Position numbers and translations under genes: made by a program. Source: Methylogaea oryzae (lineage in GTDB: Bacteria; Pseudomonadota; Gammaproteobacteria; Methylococcales; Methylococcaceae). Taken from it: DNA of 64,000 nt. Position 1 is the first letter of the stretch, and each line of letters starts with the position of its first letter. This document shows, one piece after another, positions 1 to 8,728 of this stretch. The stretch lies in contig NZ_AP019782.1 of assembly GCF_019669985.1 (NCBI RefSeq), forward strand, positions 3,466,001-3,530,000, in the 5' to 3' direction. Below the pieces are notes generated by a model. That model was not told where the DNA came from. It saw only the letters and a list, made by a program, of their open reading frames with translations, and made no database searches.

Positions 1-467
1 AGGGCTTCGAAATCCAGGTAGGCGCGCACGCCGGCTTTGTAGGTAATGCCCAGCATGAAGCGATCGGCGGACGCGATGCTCAGCTGGCGGATGCTGCCCA
101 GCGCTTGGACGGCGGCGTCCAGGGTGGCGAAGTTGCGCGAACCGCCGATGCCTTCCTGCTGGATTTGATAGAGCTTGCTCAAGGCGTGATAACGCAGCCG
201 ATAGCGCACATATTCGTTGAGCACGGTTTCTTCCCACAACAAGCGGCGCTCGCGCTTGACCTTCAGCTGCACCACCAAGGTGATGGGCACGCTGTTGCCG
301 AGGGCCTCCCGCACGGCGGGAGGCAGGCGGTAGTCGATGTCGGCGCTCAGGGAATAGCCGTCCTTTTGCAACTGCAACCGCGCGTCCAGCACGGTGAATT
401 CTGCGCTTGCCGCCCAACCCAAGGCGGTGTTGAACAACAAAGCCAGGGCAAGCAGCCCCTTAGCCAT
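1..467 (-). CDS. DUF4390 domain protein, partial (3' end outside window)
   Basis: About 155 N-terminal residues are visible; the gene runs off the left edge. It opens with MAKGLLALALLF, a secretory signal peptide ending near GWAASA, followed by a beta-rich domain (EFTVLDARLQLQKDGYSL..., LWEETVLNEYVRYRLRYHALSKLY) typical of DUF4390 proteins, whose biochemical role is unknown. The ATG lies inside the end of rsmB (8 nt overlap), so the two are translationally coupled. In related genomes this gene sits between rsmB and the ntrY/ntrX two-component genes, which would be expected just outside the window. Family assignment is from sequence style and neighbourhood. Confidence 0.8.
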   Translation of the reverse strand, partial: MAKGLLALALLFNTALGWAASAEFTVLDARLQLQKDGYSLSADIDYRLPPAVREALGNSVPITLVVQLKVKRERRLLWEETVLNEYVRYRLRYHALSKLYQIQQEGIGGSRNFATLDAAVQALGSIRQLSIASADRFMLGITYKAGVRAYLDFEA

Positions 468-1773
468 CGCGCTTGCCCAGTTTGGCGTAATAAAAGCCGT
501 CCATGCCCTGCTCGCCGGGCAGAATTTGCCGGCCATAGGCCAGCGCCGTGCCCCAAGCGCCGGCCAAGGGCAGTTCCACCGCGTCGTTGCGGCGCTCCAG
601 GAAACGGCCGACCTGCCTGTCGTTTTCTTCCCGCAACACGGAACAGGTGGCGTAGAGCAGCACGCCGCCGGGCGCCAGCAGCGGCCACAGGGCGTCGAGC
701 AGCTTGCCCTGGGTATCGGCCAGGGTAGCGATGTCGCTGTCCCGCCGCAGCCATTTGATGTCGGGGTGGCGGCGGATCACGCCGGTGGCCGAACAGGGCG
801 CATCCAGCAGGATGCGTTGGAACGGCTGGCCGTCCCACCAGTCCTGCGGCCGGCCGGCATCGCCCACCGCCACCGTGGCGGCCAGGTTCAGGCGCTGCAA
901 GGTTTCGCCGATACGCTGCACCCGTTCCGGCGCCACGTCGACGGCGGTCACTAGCGCTTGCGGGCAATATTCGAGCAAATGGGCGGTTTTGCCGCCGGGC
1001 GCGGCGCAGGCGTCCAACACCCGGTCGCCCGGCTGCGGGTCTAGCAGGGGCGCGGCCAGCTGCGCCGCGCCATCCTGCACCGACACCAGGCCGTCGGCAA
1101 AACCGGGCAGTTGCGCCACGTCCAGCGGCTGCCCCAGCACGATGGCGTCCTGCCCCGGCCCGGCGGCCTCGGCCGCCAGCTCCTGTTGCCGCAGCAGCGC
1201 CAGATAGGCGTCCCGATCGTTGCGGCGGCGGTTGGCGCGCAGCACCATGGGCGGCTGTTGGTTGTTGGCTTCCAGGATGGCCTGCCACTGCTGCGGCCAA
1301 TCGCCGCGCAACCGCTCGATGAGCCAGGCGGGATGGGAAGTGGTCGCCACCGTGTCGCCGGCGATGGCGGCCTCCAGCTCTTCTCGGCGGCGCTGGTAGT
1401 TGCGCAATACGGCGTTGAGCAACGGCTTGGCCCAGGCATGGCGGCCGGCGGCGGCGACGGTTTCCGCCACCGCCGCGTAGGGCTTCACCGCCATGTGGGA
1501 CAGCTGGTAAAGCCCCGCCAGCGCCAGCATGTGCACTTCGGCCACTTGGATCGGCTTGCGCACCAGTTGCGCCAGAATGGCGTCCAATTGCCAATAGCGG
1601 CGCATGACGCCGAAGCACAGGGCTTGCACGAAAGCGCGGTCGCGGCCGTTGGGCAAGGCGGGCAGTTCCGCCGCCAGGGCGTCGGTGAGGGATTGCCCCT
1701 GTTCGACCACCCGCGTCAGTACCCGCGCCGCGGCCAGGCGGGAGTTGGGCGCGCGCTCAGCCAAGGCGAACAC
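460..1773 (-). CDS. rsmB: 16S rRNA m5C967 methyltransferase RsmB (Sun)
   Basis: About 437 residues, close to the 429 of E. coli RsmB. It methylates C967 of 16S rRNA using S-adenosylmethionine. An N-terminal NusB-like helical domain (about residues 1-140) is followed by a Rossmann methyltransferase domain with the SAM motif DACAAPGGKT, the DAPCSATG motif and YATCSV holding the two cysteines of m5C methyltransferases. The chosen start is a GTG at 1773 (VFALAERAPNSRL), overlapping the end of fmt by 17 nt; the frame stays open further upstream but only antisense-like sequence within fmt is found there. It is part of the def-fmt-rsmB-DUF4390 operon. Confidence 0.92.
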   Translation of the reverse strand: MFALAERAPNSRLAAARVLTRVVEQGQSLTDALAAELPALPNGRDRAFVQALCFGVMRRYWQLDAILAQLVRKPIQVAEVHMLALAGLYQLSHMAVKPYAAVAETVAAAGRHAWAKPLLNAVLRNYQRRREELEAAIAGDTVATTSHPAWLIERLRGDWPQQWQAILEANNQQPPMVLRANRRRNDRDAYLALLRQQELAAEAAGPGQDAIVLGQPLDVAQLPGFADGLVSVQDGAAQLAAPLLDPQPGDRVLDACAAPGGKTAHLLEYCPQALVTAVDVAPERVQRIGETLQRLNLAATVAVGDAGRPQDWWDGQPFQRILLDAPCSATGVIRRHPDIKWLRRDSDIATLADTQGKLLDALWPLLAPGGVLLYATCSVLREENDRQVGRFLERRNDAVELPLAGAWGTALAYGRQILPGEQGMDGFYYAKLGKRDG

Positions 1774-2680
1774 CGCTGACGTTGTGGGCGTTGAGGAAGG
1801 CGTCCGCCGCCATGCGCTTGCCGCCGGGCAGTTGCACCTCGTCCAGGCGCAGCACGCCGTCGCCGGCGGCCACCAGCAGGGTGCGGCCGTCGACCTTGAC
1901 CGTACCGGGCTGGCCGTGGGCGGCCAGCGCCAGGGCCTTGGCGCGCCAGATGCGCAACTGCTGGCCCTGGTACTGCGTTTCCGCCACCGGCCAGGGATTG
2001 AAGGCGCGTACCTGGCGTTCGATGTCCGCCGCCGGCCGGCCCCAGTCGATGCGGGCTTCCTGCTTGTTGAGCTTTTCCGCGTAAGTGACCAAGGACTCGT
2101 CCTGGATCTCCCCCGGCAGGCGTTCGGCCAGCAAATCGGGCAGCGACTCGCGCAACAATTCGGCCCCCAGTTGAGCCAAGCGGTCGTGCAGTTCGCCGCC
2201 GGTCTCGTCCGCACCGATGGCGACGGCGGCCTTGCGCAGCATGGGGCCTGCGTCCAGCTTCAACTCGATGCGCATAAGGGTCACGCCGGTTTCCTTGTCG
2301 CCGGCCAGCAACGACCGCTGGATGGGCGCCGCGCCGCGCCAGCGCGGCAACAGGGAAGCGTGGTTGTTGACGCAACCCAGGCGCGGGATGTCCAGCACCG
2401 CTTGCGGCAGCAGCATACCGTAGGCCACCACCACCATCAGGTCGGCGTCGAAGGCGCGCAGGGCGTCCAGCGCGCCGGGTTCCTTGAAGGAGGCCGGCTG
2501 CATCACCGTCAGGCCGTGTTGCAGCGCCAACTGCTTCACCGGGCTGGCGGCGGCGTGGCGGCCGCGCCCGGCGGGACGATCCGGCTGGGTATAAACGGCG
2601 CAAACCGGATAACCGTTATCCAGCAGCATTTGCAAAGTGGGAACGGCGAAATCCGGCGTACCGGCAAAAATGATCTTCAT
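1757..2680 (-). CDS. fmt: methionyl-tRNA formyltransferase
   Basis: A 307-residue protein of normal family length. It formylates Met-tRNA(fMet) with 10-formyl-tetrahydrofolate, making the initiator tRNA. The start MKIIFAGTPDFAV is canonical; the catalytic Asn106-His107 and the following SLLPRWRGAAPIQ signature are present, as is the C-terminal tRNA-binding beta-barrel. It lies 31 nt downstream of def and overlaps rsmB, so formylation (Fmt) and deformylation (Def) are co-expressed as in most proteobacteria. Confidence 0.97.
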   Translation of the reverse strand: MKIIFAGTPDFAVPTLQMLLDNGYPVCAVYTQPDRPAGRGRHAAASPVKQLALQHGLTVMQPASFKEPGALDALRAFDADLMVVVAYGMLLPQAVLDIPRLGCVNNHASLLPRWRGAAPIQRSLLAGDKETGVTLMRIELKLDAGPMLRKAAVAIGADETGGELHDRLAQLGAELLRESLPDLLAERLPGEIQDESLVTYAEKLNKQEARIDWGRPAADIERQVRAFNPWPVAETQYQGQQLRIWRAKALALAAHGQPGTVKVDGRTLLVAAGDGVLRLDEVQLPGGKRMAADAFLNAHNVSGVRLG

Positions 2681-2711
2681 AGCGTTCCAGGAAGAGGGCC
2701 GGAATACCGGC

Positions 2712-3251
2712 CTAGTTGGGCGCCGCGCGGCGGCCCGCGGCGGAGCGGGGCTCCGGTTTCTGGCGATTTTTTTGCTGCTTTTTACGGGCCATGTGGCGCT
2801 TCAGCGGCGAGAGATAGTCCACGAACAACTTGCCGTCCAGATGATCCAGCTCGTGCTGGATGCACACTGCCAACAGGCCGTCCGCTTCCAGTTCGAAAGC
2901 TTCGCCGTCGCGATCGAGGGCGCGCACGGTGACTTTCTCCGCCCGCTCCACTTTTTCGAAAATGCCGGGGACGGACAAGCAACCCTCTTCGGACTCTTCC
3001 GTGCCGTGCTTGGCGACGATTTCCGGATTGACCAAACACAGGGGTTCGTTCTTTTCCTCGGAAATATCGATCACCACCACGCGCTTGTGGTGATTCACCT
3101 GGGGAGCGGCCAAACCGACGCCCGGCGCCGCGTACATGGTTTCCAGCATGTCGTCCAGCAAGCGGCGGACGGCGTCGTCCACCTCAGGCACCGGCAGAGC
3201 CTTTTTACGCAAGCGCTCGTCGGGGAATTCGAGTATCGTCAAAATAGCCAT
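2712..3251 (-). CDS. def: peptide deformylase
   Basis: A 179-residue Fe/Zn hydrolase that removes the formyl group from nascent proteins. All three family motifs are seen: GVGLAAPQ (44-51), EEGCLSVPG (88-96, with metal-binding Cys91) and HELDH (133-137). After about residue 150 there is a basic tail ([19 protein letters not shown]) longer than in E. coli Def (169 residues), which may contact the ribosome. It is the first gene of a minus-strand operon with fmt and rsmB, divergent from the LysM gene across a 140-bp intergenic region. Confidence 0.97.
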   Translation of the reverse strand: MAILTILEFPDERLRKKALPVPEVDDAVRRLLDDMLETMYAAPGVGLAAPQVNHHKRVVVIDISEEKNEPLCLVNPEIVAKHGTEESEEGCLSVPGIFEKVERAEKVTVRALDRDGEAFELEADGLLAVCIQHELDHLDGKLFVDYLSPLKRHMARKKQQKNRQKPEPRSAAGRRAAPN

Positions 3252-3391
3252 GGCAATCTGTCGCTATAGTAAGCCTTACATGCAATTTTATCGGAATTTC
3301 TCTACACTTGGCACGGAACTAGGCCGATAGACCGGGCAATACCGCGGAGGCCGCGGGAACAGGGAGTCCGGGGCCGTCTTAGAGGAACAGA

Positions 3392-4492
3392 ATGTCCATG
3401 AATATTCGCAATACCTTTATCGGGCTGCTGACGCTGATCGCCTGCACGGCGGCGACGGCGGGCAAAAAAGAGGTGGTGCTCAACCCCCAGCATCCCGATC
3501 GGTACGTCGTAACGGCAGGCGACACGTTATGGGACGTCGCCGGCAAATTCCTCAAGGACCCCTGGCAATGGCCGGATCTCTGGGAAACCGGCAAAAAGGC
3601 CGAGCGCCCGCTGCGCCCCGGAGACGTGCTGACGCTGATCAGCGTGGCGGGCGTTCCCCGCTTGCAGCTCAACGGCGGCAACGGCACGCCGCCGCCCCGC
3701 CGCCCCGGCGACCCGCTGCCGGAGGTGAAGCTGTCGCCGAAGGTCCGCGCCAGCGACATGGCCGCGGAAATCCCCCTTATTCCCTTCAACCTGGTGCGCG
3801 CCTTTCTCAGCTCGCCCAAAGTGGTCACCCACGAGGAGCTGGACAACGCCCCCTACGTGCTGGAGCTTCCCGACAACCGCCACTTTGCCGGCACCGGAGA
3901 CAAGCTCTACGTGCGCGGCCTGGAAGACTCGAGCCAGGACACTTTCGGCGTATTCCACAAAGGCTCGCTCTATAAGGACGGCGAAAGCGGCGAGGAGCTG
4001 GGCTACGAGGCCATGTCCGTCGGCACCGCCCGCCTGACGCAGGAAGGCGACCCGGCCATTTTCACCCTGGCCAACACCACCCGGGAAGCCGTAGTCGGCG
4101 ACCGCCTGCTGCCGCAGGACGACGAGCGGATTCCCTCCAGTTACGAACCGCGCCCCCCGGCGGCGGAAATTAAGGGCCACATCATCGCCTTCCTCGACAG
4201 CGACACGACCAAAGTCCGCGGCGGCGCGTCGAGCATCGGCCAATATGCGGTGGTGGCGCTGGATCGCGGCAGCAGCGACGGCCTGGAGGTCGGCCACGTG
4301 CTGGAAATCGACTCGCGGGGCAAGGCGGTCAAGGACAAGGTCAGCGGCATCCCCTTCGACTCCCCCGACCTGCCCAACGAAGCGGCCGGCAGCCTGTTGA
4401 TCTTCCGTTGCTTCGAGCGCGTCAGCTACGGCTTGATCATGCACACCAGCCGCGAGCTACGCCTGGGCGACGTGGTGCGAACCCCCAACTAA
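3392..4492 (+). CDS. LysM peptidoglycan-binding domain protein
   Basis: A 366-residue exported protein. A signal peptide (about 1-24, ending TAATAG) is followed by one LysM domain near residues 36-66 (YVVTAGDTLWDVAGKFLKDPWQWPDLW), which binds peptidoglycan glycan chains. The remaining 300 residues have no motif I recognise. A gene of this type is conserved between def and dprA in gammaproteobacteria. Its TAA stop (4490-4492) lies in the same frame as dprA, only 12 nt before the putative dprA start. Confidence 0.88.
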   Translation: MSMNIRNTFIGLLTLIACTAATAGKKEVVLNPQHPDRYVVTAGDTLWDVAGKFLKDPWQWPDLWETGKKAERPLRPGDVLTLISVAGVPRLQLNGGNGTPPPRRPGDPLPEVKLSPKVRASDMAAEIPLIPFNLVRAFLSSPKVVTHEELDNAPYVLELPDNRHFAGTGDKLYVRGLEDSSQDTFGVFHKGSLYKDGESGEELGYEAMSVGTARLTQEGDPAIFTLANTTREAVVGDRLLPQDDERIPSSYEPRPPAAEIKGHIIAFLDSDTTKVRGGASSIGQYAVVALDRGSSDGLEVGHVLEIDSRGKAVKDKVSGIPFDSPDLPNEAAGSLLIFRCFERVSYGLIMHTSRELRLGDVVRTPN

Positions 4493-4504
4493 GGGAAGAC
4501 GGGC

Positions 4505-5596
4505 ATCGAAAAGGACTCGCTCCGCTACTGGCTGGCCCTGTCGCGGGCGCCGGGCGTCGGCAGCGTCGCTTTCCTCAAATTGCTGGAAAGGCTGGGGTCG
4601 CCCGACGCGGCGTTCGGCCAGTCGACCGCCGGCTTGCGCGGCCTGGGCCTGGCCGACGCCGCCATCGCCGCCTTGCAGCAGCCCGACTGGACCCAGGTGG
4701 ACGCCGACCTGGATTGGCTGGCGAACAACGACTGTCGCGTGCTGACCCTGCACGACGACCTTTACCCTGCCCTGCTCAAACAAATCCACGACCCGCCGCC
4801 GCTGCTCTACGTGCGGGGCGATCCGGCCCTGCTGTCCTTACCGCAGTTGGCCGTGGTGGGCAGCCGCAACCCCTCGCCGCCCGGGGAGCGCACCGCCGCG
4901 GATTTCGCCGCCGCCCTGAGCCGGACCGGCTTGGGCATCACCAGCGGCATGGCCTTGGGAATCGACGCCGCCAGCCATCGCGGCGCGCTGTCCTGCGGCG
5001 GCGTCACCATCGCCGTGGTCGGCACCGGCCTGGATCGGGTATACCCCGCCCGCCATCGGCAACTGGCCCACGACATCGCCCGACAGGGTGCGCTGGTGTC
5101 GGAATTGCCGCCCGGAACGCCGGTGCTGCCCAGCCATTTCCCACGCCGCAACCGCATCATCAGCGGACTGAGCCTGGGCGTGCTGGTGGTGGAAGCGGCG
5201 GCCCAGAGCGGCTCGCTGATCACCGCCCGGCAAGCGCTGGAGCAAGGGCGCGAGGTCTACGCCATCCCCGGCTCCATTCATAACCCCCTGGCCAAGGGCT
5301 GCAATGCCCTGATCCGCCAGGGAGCGAAGCTGGTGGAAACCGTGGCGGACATACTGGAGGAACTGGGCGGCTTCGTCGCGCCGGACTTAGCCGCCCCGGC
5401 GCAGGACGGGGAAACGCTCCAGCCGGCCGAAGATCACCTGGGCCTGCTCAAATTTGTTGCCTATGAACCCACCTCGGTGGATACTTTAGTCGCGCTTAGC
5501 GGCGAAACGCCCGAAGCCGTGGCTTCCACGCTATTAATGTTGGAGCTGTCTGGCCACATCGCTTCCGCTGCCGGCGGGAGTTACTACCGCTTGTAA
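4505..5596 (+). CDS. dprA: DNA processing protein DprA (start codon unusual)
   Basis: About 363 residues if translation starts at 4505. DprA loads RecA on single-stranded DNA entering during natural transformation. A helical N-terminus (LRYWLALSRAPGVG) is followed by the Rossmann-fold DprA domain (VVGSRNPSPPGERTAADFA, TSGMALGIDAASHRGAL) and a C-terminal winged-helix DML1-like domain. There is no ATG or GTG in frame between the preceding stop (4490-4492) and conserved coding sequence. A purine-rich AAGGGAAG (4491-4498) lies 6 nt before an ATC at 4505, which is where family starts fall. The first conventional candidate, TTG at 4580, would delete the conserved N-terminal helix. ComF, another competence protein, is also in the window. 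Confidence 0.9.
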   Translation: MEKDSLRYWLALSRAPGVGSVAFLKLLERLGSPDAAFGQSTAGLRGLGLADAAIAALQQPDWTQVDADLDWLANNDCRVLTLHDDLYPALLKQIHDPPPLLYVRGDPALLSLPQLAVVGSRNPSPPGERTAADFAAALSRTGLGITSGMALGIDAASHRGALSCGGVTIAVVGTGLDRVYPARHRQLAHDIARQGALVSELPPGTPVLPSHFPRRNRIISGLSLGVLVVEAAAQSGSLITARQALEQGREVYAIPGSIHNPLAKGCNALIRQGAKLVETVADILEELGGFVAPDLAAPAQDGETLQPAEDHLGLLKFVAYEPTSVDTLVALSGETPEAVASTLLMLELSGHIASAAGGSYYRL

Positions 5597-5650
5597 GCCC
5601 CAATCCACTCCGGCCTTGCGGCCCCATACTCACGGAAGCCAGCCCGATCG

Positions 5651-6115
5651 ATGAAAGAAAACGTATTTGACGTTCTAATCTACCTGTTCGAAAACTACAT
5701 CGAGGACGATGCGAACCTCGTATCCGATCCCGACGAGATCCGTAACGAATTGCTGGAGGCCGGCTTTCCCCAGGCGGAAATCAGCAAGGCGTTCGCGTGG
5801 CTGGAATCCCTGGCCGAACAGCAAACCGTCAATACCAACGCCACCGCCTGCCGCATCTACAGCACGGAGGAGCTGTCCCGGCTGGATGTGGAATGCCGCG
5901 GCTACCTGCTGTTCCTGGAACAGTGCGGCATCCTCAGCGCCACCAACCGCGAGCTGGTCATCGACCGCCTCATGGCCCTGGAAGAAGACAACATCACCCT
6001 GGACGATTTGAAGTGGGTGGTGCTGCTGGTGCTGTTCAGCCAGCCCAACGAAGAAGTGGCGTTCGCGCGTATGGAAGACCTGGTTTACGGCAATATTCCG
6101 CAGCGCTGGCACTGA
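5651..6115 (+). CDS. smg: Smg family protein (DUF494)
   Basis: A 154-residue acidic, mostly helical protein starting MKENVFDVLIYLFENYIEDD, the typical opening of the Smg/DUF494 family. It is conserved next to dprA and topA in gammaproteobacteria. Its molecular role is not established; a link to dprA rests on gene order only. It has no signal peptide or membrane segment, so it is probably cytoplasmic. It sits 54 nt after dprA. Confidence 0.92.
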   Translation: MKENVFDVLIYLFENYIEDDANLVSDPDEIRNELLEAGFPQAEISKAFAWLESLAEQQTVNTNATACRIYSTEELSRLDVECRGYLLFLEQCGILSATNRELVIDRLMALEEDNITLDDLKWVVLLVLFSQPNEEVAFARMEDLVYGNIPQRWH

Positions 6116-6284
6116 TCATCCCAACACACGCTTGCAACGGCGGCGGCGATTCTGCTTAATAGGCGCAACTCGCCGCGCCGCTGGCACAAGCAGCATTGAA
6201 TTTCGTCTATTCTCTCGACGGCTTCACCCAGCGGGCGCTTAAGGCGGCAACGTTGGTTTTCGGTTCGTCCACTATCCTGTATCC

Positions 6285-8591
6285 ATGAGCAACAATCTCG
6301 TCATCGTCGAATCGCCCGCCAAGGCCAAGACCATCGAAAAGTACCTGGGCAAGGATTTCCACGTGCTGGCGTCCTACGGCCACGTTCGCGACCTGATCCC
6401 CAAGGAAGGCGCGGTGGACCCGGAGCACGACTTCGCCATGCGCTACGAGGTGATCGAGAAAAACAGCAAGCACGTGCAGGCCATCGCCAAGGCCGCCAAG
6501 AGCGCCGACGTGCTCTATCTGGCGACCGACCCTGACCGCGAAGGCGAAGCCATTTCCTGGCATATCCACGAGATTTTGCAGGAAAAGAAAGCCCTGAAGG
6601 ACAAGCCGGTGCACCGGGTGGTGTTCCACGAAATCACCAAGCGCGCCATCACCGAGGCCATCGCCGACCCCAAACCGTTGTCCACCGACCTGATCAACGC
6701 CCAGCAGGCGCGCCGCGCCCTGGACTACCTGGTGGGCTTCAACCTGTCGCCCCTGCTGTGGAAAAAGATCCGCCGCGGCCTATCCGCCGGCCGCGTGCAA
6801 AGCCCGGCGCTGCGCATGATCGTCGAGCGCGAGCTGGAAATCGAAGCGTTCCAGACCCGCGAATACTGGACGGTGGACGCCGCCAGCAAGGCCCACGGCC
6901 AGGAATTCAAAGCCAAGCTGACCCACTACGCCGGCGAAAAGCAGGAACAGTTCAGCATCACCGACGAAGGCCGTGCGACGACGGTGCGCGACGCCCTGCT
7001 CCAGGCCGCCGGCGGCAAGCTGCGCGTGGCCAAGCTGGAAAAGAAGCAGCGCAAGCGCAACCCCGCGCCGCCCTTCATCACCTCCACCCTGCAGCAGGAA
7101 GCCGCGCGCAAACTGGGCTTCACCACCCGCCGCACCATGACGGTGGCGCAGCAGCTGTACGAAGGCATCGACATCGGCGGCGAAACGGTCGGCCTCATCA
7201 CCTACATGCGTACCGACTCCACCGCCCTGGCGGCGGAAGCGGTGGCGGAAATGCGCGAGCTGATCGCCGAACGCTTCGGCAAGGACAACGTGCCTGACGC
7301 GCCGCGGGTCTACAAGACCAAGTCCAAGAACGCCCAGGAAGCCCACGAAGCGGTGCGGCCCACGTCCAGCCGGCGCATCCCGGAAACCCTGAAAGGTTAT
7401 CTGACCCCCGACCAGCTCAAGCTCTACGCGCTGATCTGGAAGCGCACCGTGGCCTGCCAGATGATCCACGCCACCATCAACATGGTGGCGGCCGACCTCA
7501 GTTGCGGCGAAGGCAACGTGTTCCGCGCCACCGGCTCCACCATCGCCCATCCCGGCTTCATGGCCGTCTACCTGGAAGGCCGCGACGATGCGGCCACCAG
7601 CGACGACGACGAGGAAAGCGTGCTGCCGCCCATGAAGGAAGGCGAGGACGTGCAGCTGCTGGACGTCATCACCGGCCAGCACTTCACCGAGCCGCCGCCG
7701 CGCTACACCGAAGCCAGCCTGGTGAAGGCCCTGGAAGAACACGGCATCGGCCGGCCGTCCACCTATGCCTCCATCATTTCCACCTTGCAGCAGCGCGACT
7801 ACGTCAAGCTGGAAACCAAGCGCTTCTATCCCACCGACGTGGGCCGCATCGTCAACAAGTTCCTCACCGAACATTTCACCCAGTACGTGGACTACAACTT
7901 CACGGCGCTGCTGGAGGACGACCTGGACGCGGTGGCGCGCGGCGAGAAACAATGGGTGCCGTTGCTGCGGCAGTTCTGGCAGCCGTTCACCACGCTGATT
8001 TCCGCCAAGGACGAAAGCCTCAAGCGCCAGGACGTGACCCAGGAAGCCATGGACGAAGCCTGCCCGGAATGCGGCAGCAAGCTGTCCATCCGCCTGGGGC
8101 GCAACGGCCGATTCATCGGCTGCACCAACTACCCGGAATGCAAATACACCCGCAACCTCAACGCCGACGGCGCCGAGGAAGAGGTGAAGCCGGAAGTGGT
8201 GGAAGGCCGCACCTGCCCCGAATGCGACTCTCCCCTGGTGGTCAAGACCGGCCGCTACGGCAAGTTCATCGGCTGCAGCGCCTATCCCAAGTGCAAGCAC
8301 ATCGAATCCCTGGTCAAGCCGGCCGACACCGGCGTGACCTGCCCCGAGTGCAAGACCGGCACGCTGCTGGCGCGCAAGTCCCGCTACGGCAAGCTGTTCT
8401 ATTCCTGCTCCACCTACCCCAAGTGCAGCTACGCCGCCTGGAATCCGCCCATCGCAGAACCCTGCCCCAACTGCGGCTGGCCGATCCTCACCATCAAGAC
8501 CACCAAACGGCGCGGCACGGAAAAAGTCTGCCCGCAGAAAGAGTGCGGCTACGCCACACCCTACGAAGGAGCCGCTCCCGAAGCGTCCTGA
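6285..8591 (+). CDS. topA: DNA topoisomerase I
   Basis: A 768-residue type IA topoisomerase that relaxes negative supercoils. The Toprim domain is at the N-terminus (VIVESPAKAKTIEKYLG, then DPDREGEAIS with the metal-binding acidic residues). The catalytic tyrosine is Tyr307 in LITYMRTDST. From about residue 591 four Cys4 zinc-finger-like modules follow, three complete (CPECGS...CTNYPEC, CPECDS...CSAYPKC, CPECKT...CSTYPKC) and a fourth ending CPQKEC. It is shorter than E. coli TopA (865 residues), and lacks obvious zinc-ribbon repeats beyond these four. Confidence 0.97.
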   Translation: MSNNLVIVESPAKAKTIEKYLGKDFHVLASYGHVRDLIPKEGAVDPEHDFAMRYEVIEKNSKHVQAIAKAAKSADVLYLATDPDREGEAISWHIHEILQEKKALKDKPVHRVVFHEITKRAITEAIADPKPLSTDLINAQQARRALDYLVGFNLSPLLWKKIRRGLSAGRVQSPALRMIVERELEIEAFQTREYWTVDAASKAHGQEFKAKLTHYAGEKQEQFSITDEGRATTVRDALLQAAGGKLRVAKLEKKQRKRNPAPPFITSTLQQEAARKLGFTTRRTMTVAQQLYEGIDIGGETVGLITYMRTDSTALAAEAVAEMRELIAERFGKDNVPDAPRVYKTKSKNAQEAHEAVRPTSSRRIPETLKGYLTPDQLKLYALIWKRTVACQMIHATINMVAADLSCGEGNVFRATGSTIAHPGFMAVYLEGRDDAATSDDDEESVLPPMKEGEDVQLLDVITGQHFTEPPPRYTEASLVKALEEHGIGRPSTYASIISTLQQRDYVKLETKRFYPTDVGRIVNKFLTEHFTQYVDYNFTALLEDDLDAVARGEKQWVPLLRQFWQPFTTLISAKDESLKRQDVTQEAMDEACPECGSKLSIRLGRNGRFIGCTNYPECKYTRNLNADGAEEEVKPEVVEGRTCPECDSPLVVKTGRYGKFIGCSAYPKCKHIESLVKPADTGVTCPECKTGTLLARKSRYGKLFYSCSTYPKCSYAAWNPPIAEPCPNCGWPILTIKTTKRRGTEKVCPQKECGYATPYEGAAPEAS

Positions 8592-8658
8592 TCTTGCGGC
8601 ACTCGTTTCAACCAAGACTACCGCACAGCTCCGCCCCCTTCGCACAAATCGCCTCCGG

Positions 8659-8694
8659 CCCCCTCTACCCCAGGGAGAGGGTTGGGGTGAGGGT
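8659..8694. repeat. REP-like G/C-rich intergenic element, copy 1
   Basis: Between topA and dusB the sequence ccctctacccca/gggagaggg/ttggggtgagggt is made of short CCCTC/GAGGG blocks that can fold back on themselves. A clearer copy of the same type lies at 9817-9857 after dusB. Such elements are common extragenic palindromes in proteobacteria; function here is unknown. Confidence 0.55.
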
Positions 8695-8728
8695 AGATAA
8701 AAGGCCGCGACCTTATATTCTTGCCTCC

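Noticed and set aside
1774-2214. An open frame extending rsmB about 147 codons upstream.
   Set aside because: It overlaps fmt and has no family similarity; the GTG at 1773 gives the expected RsmB length.
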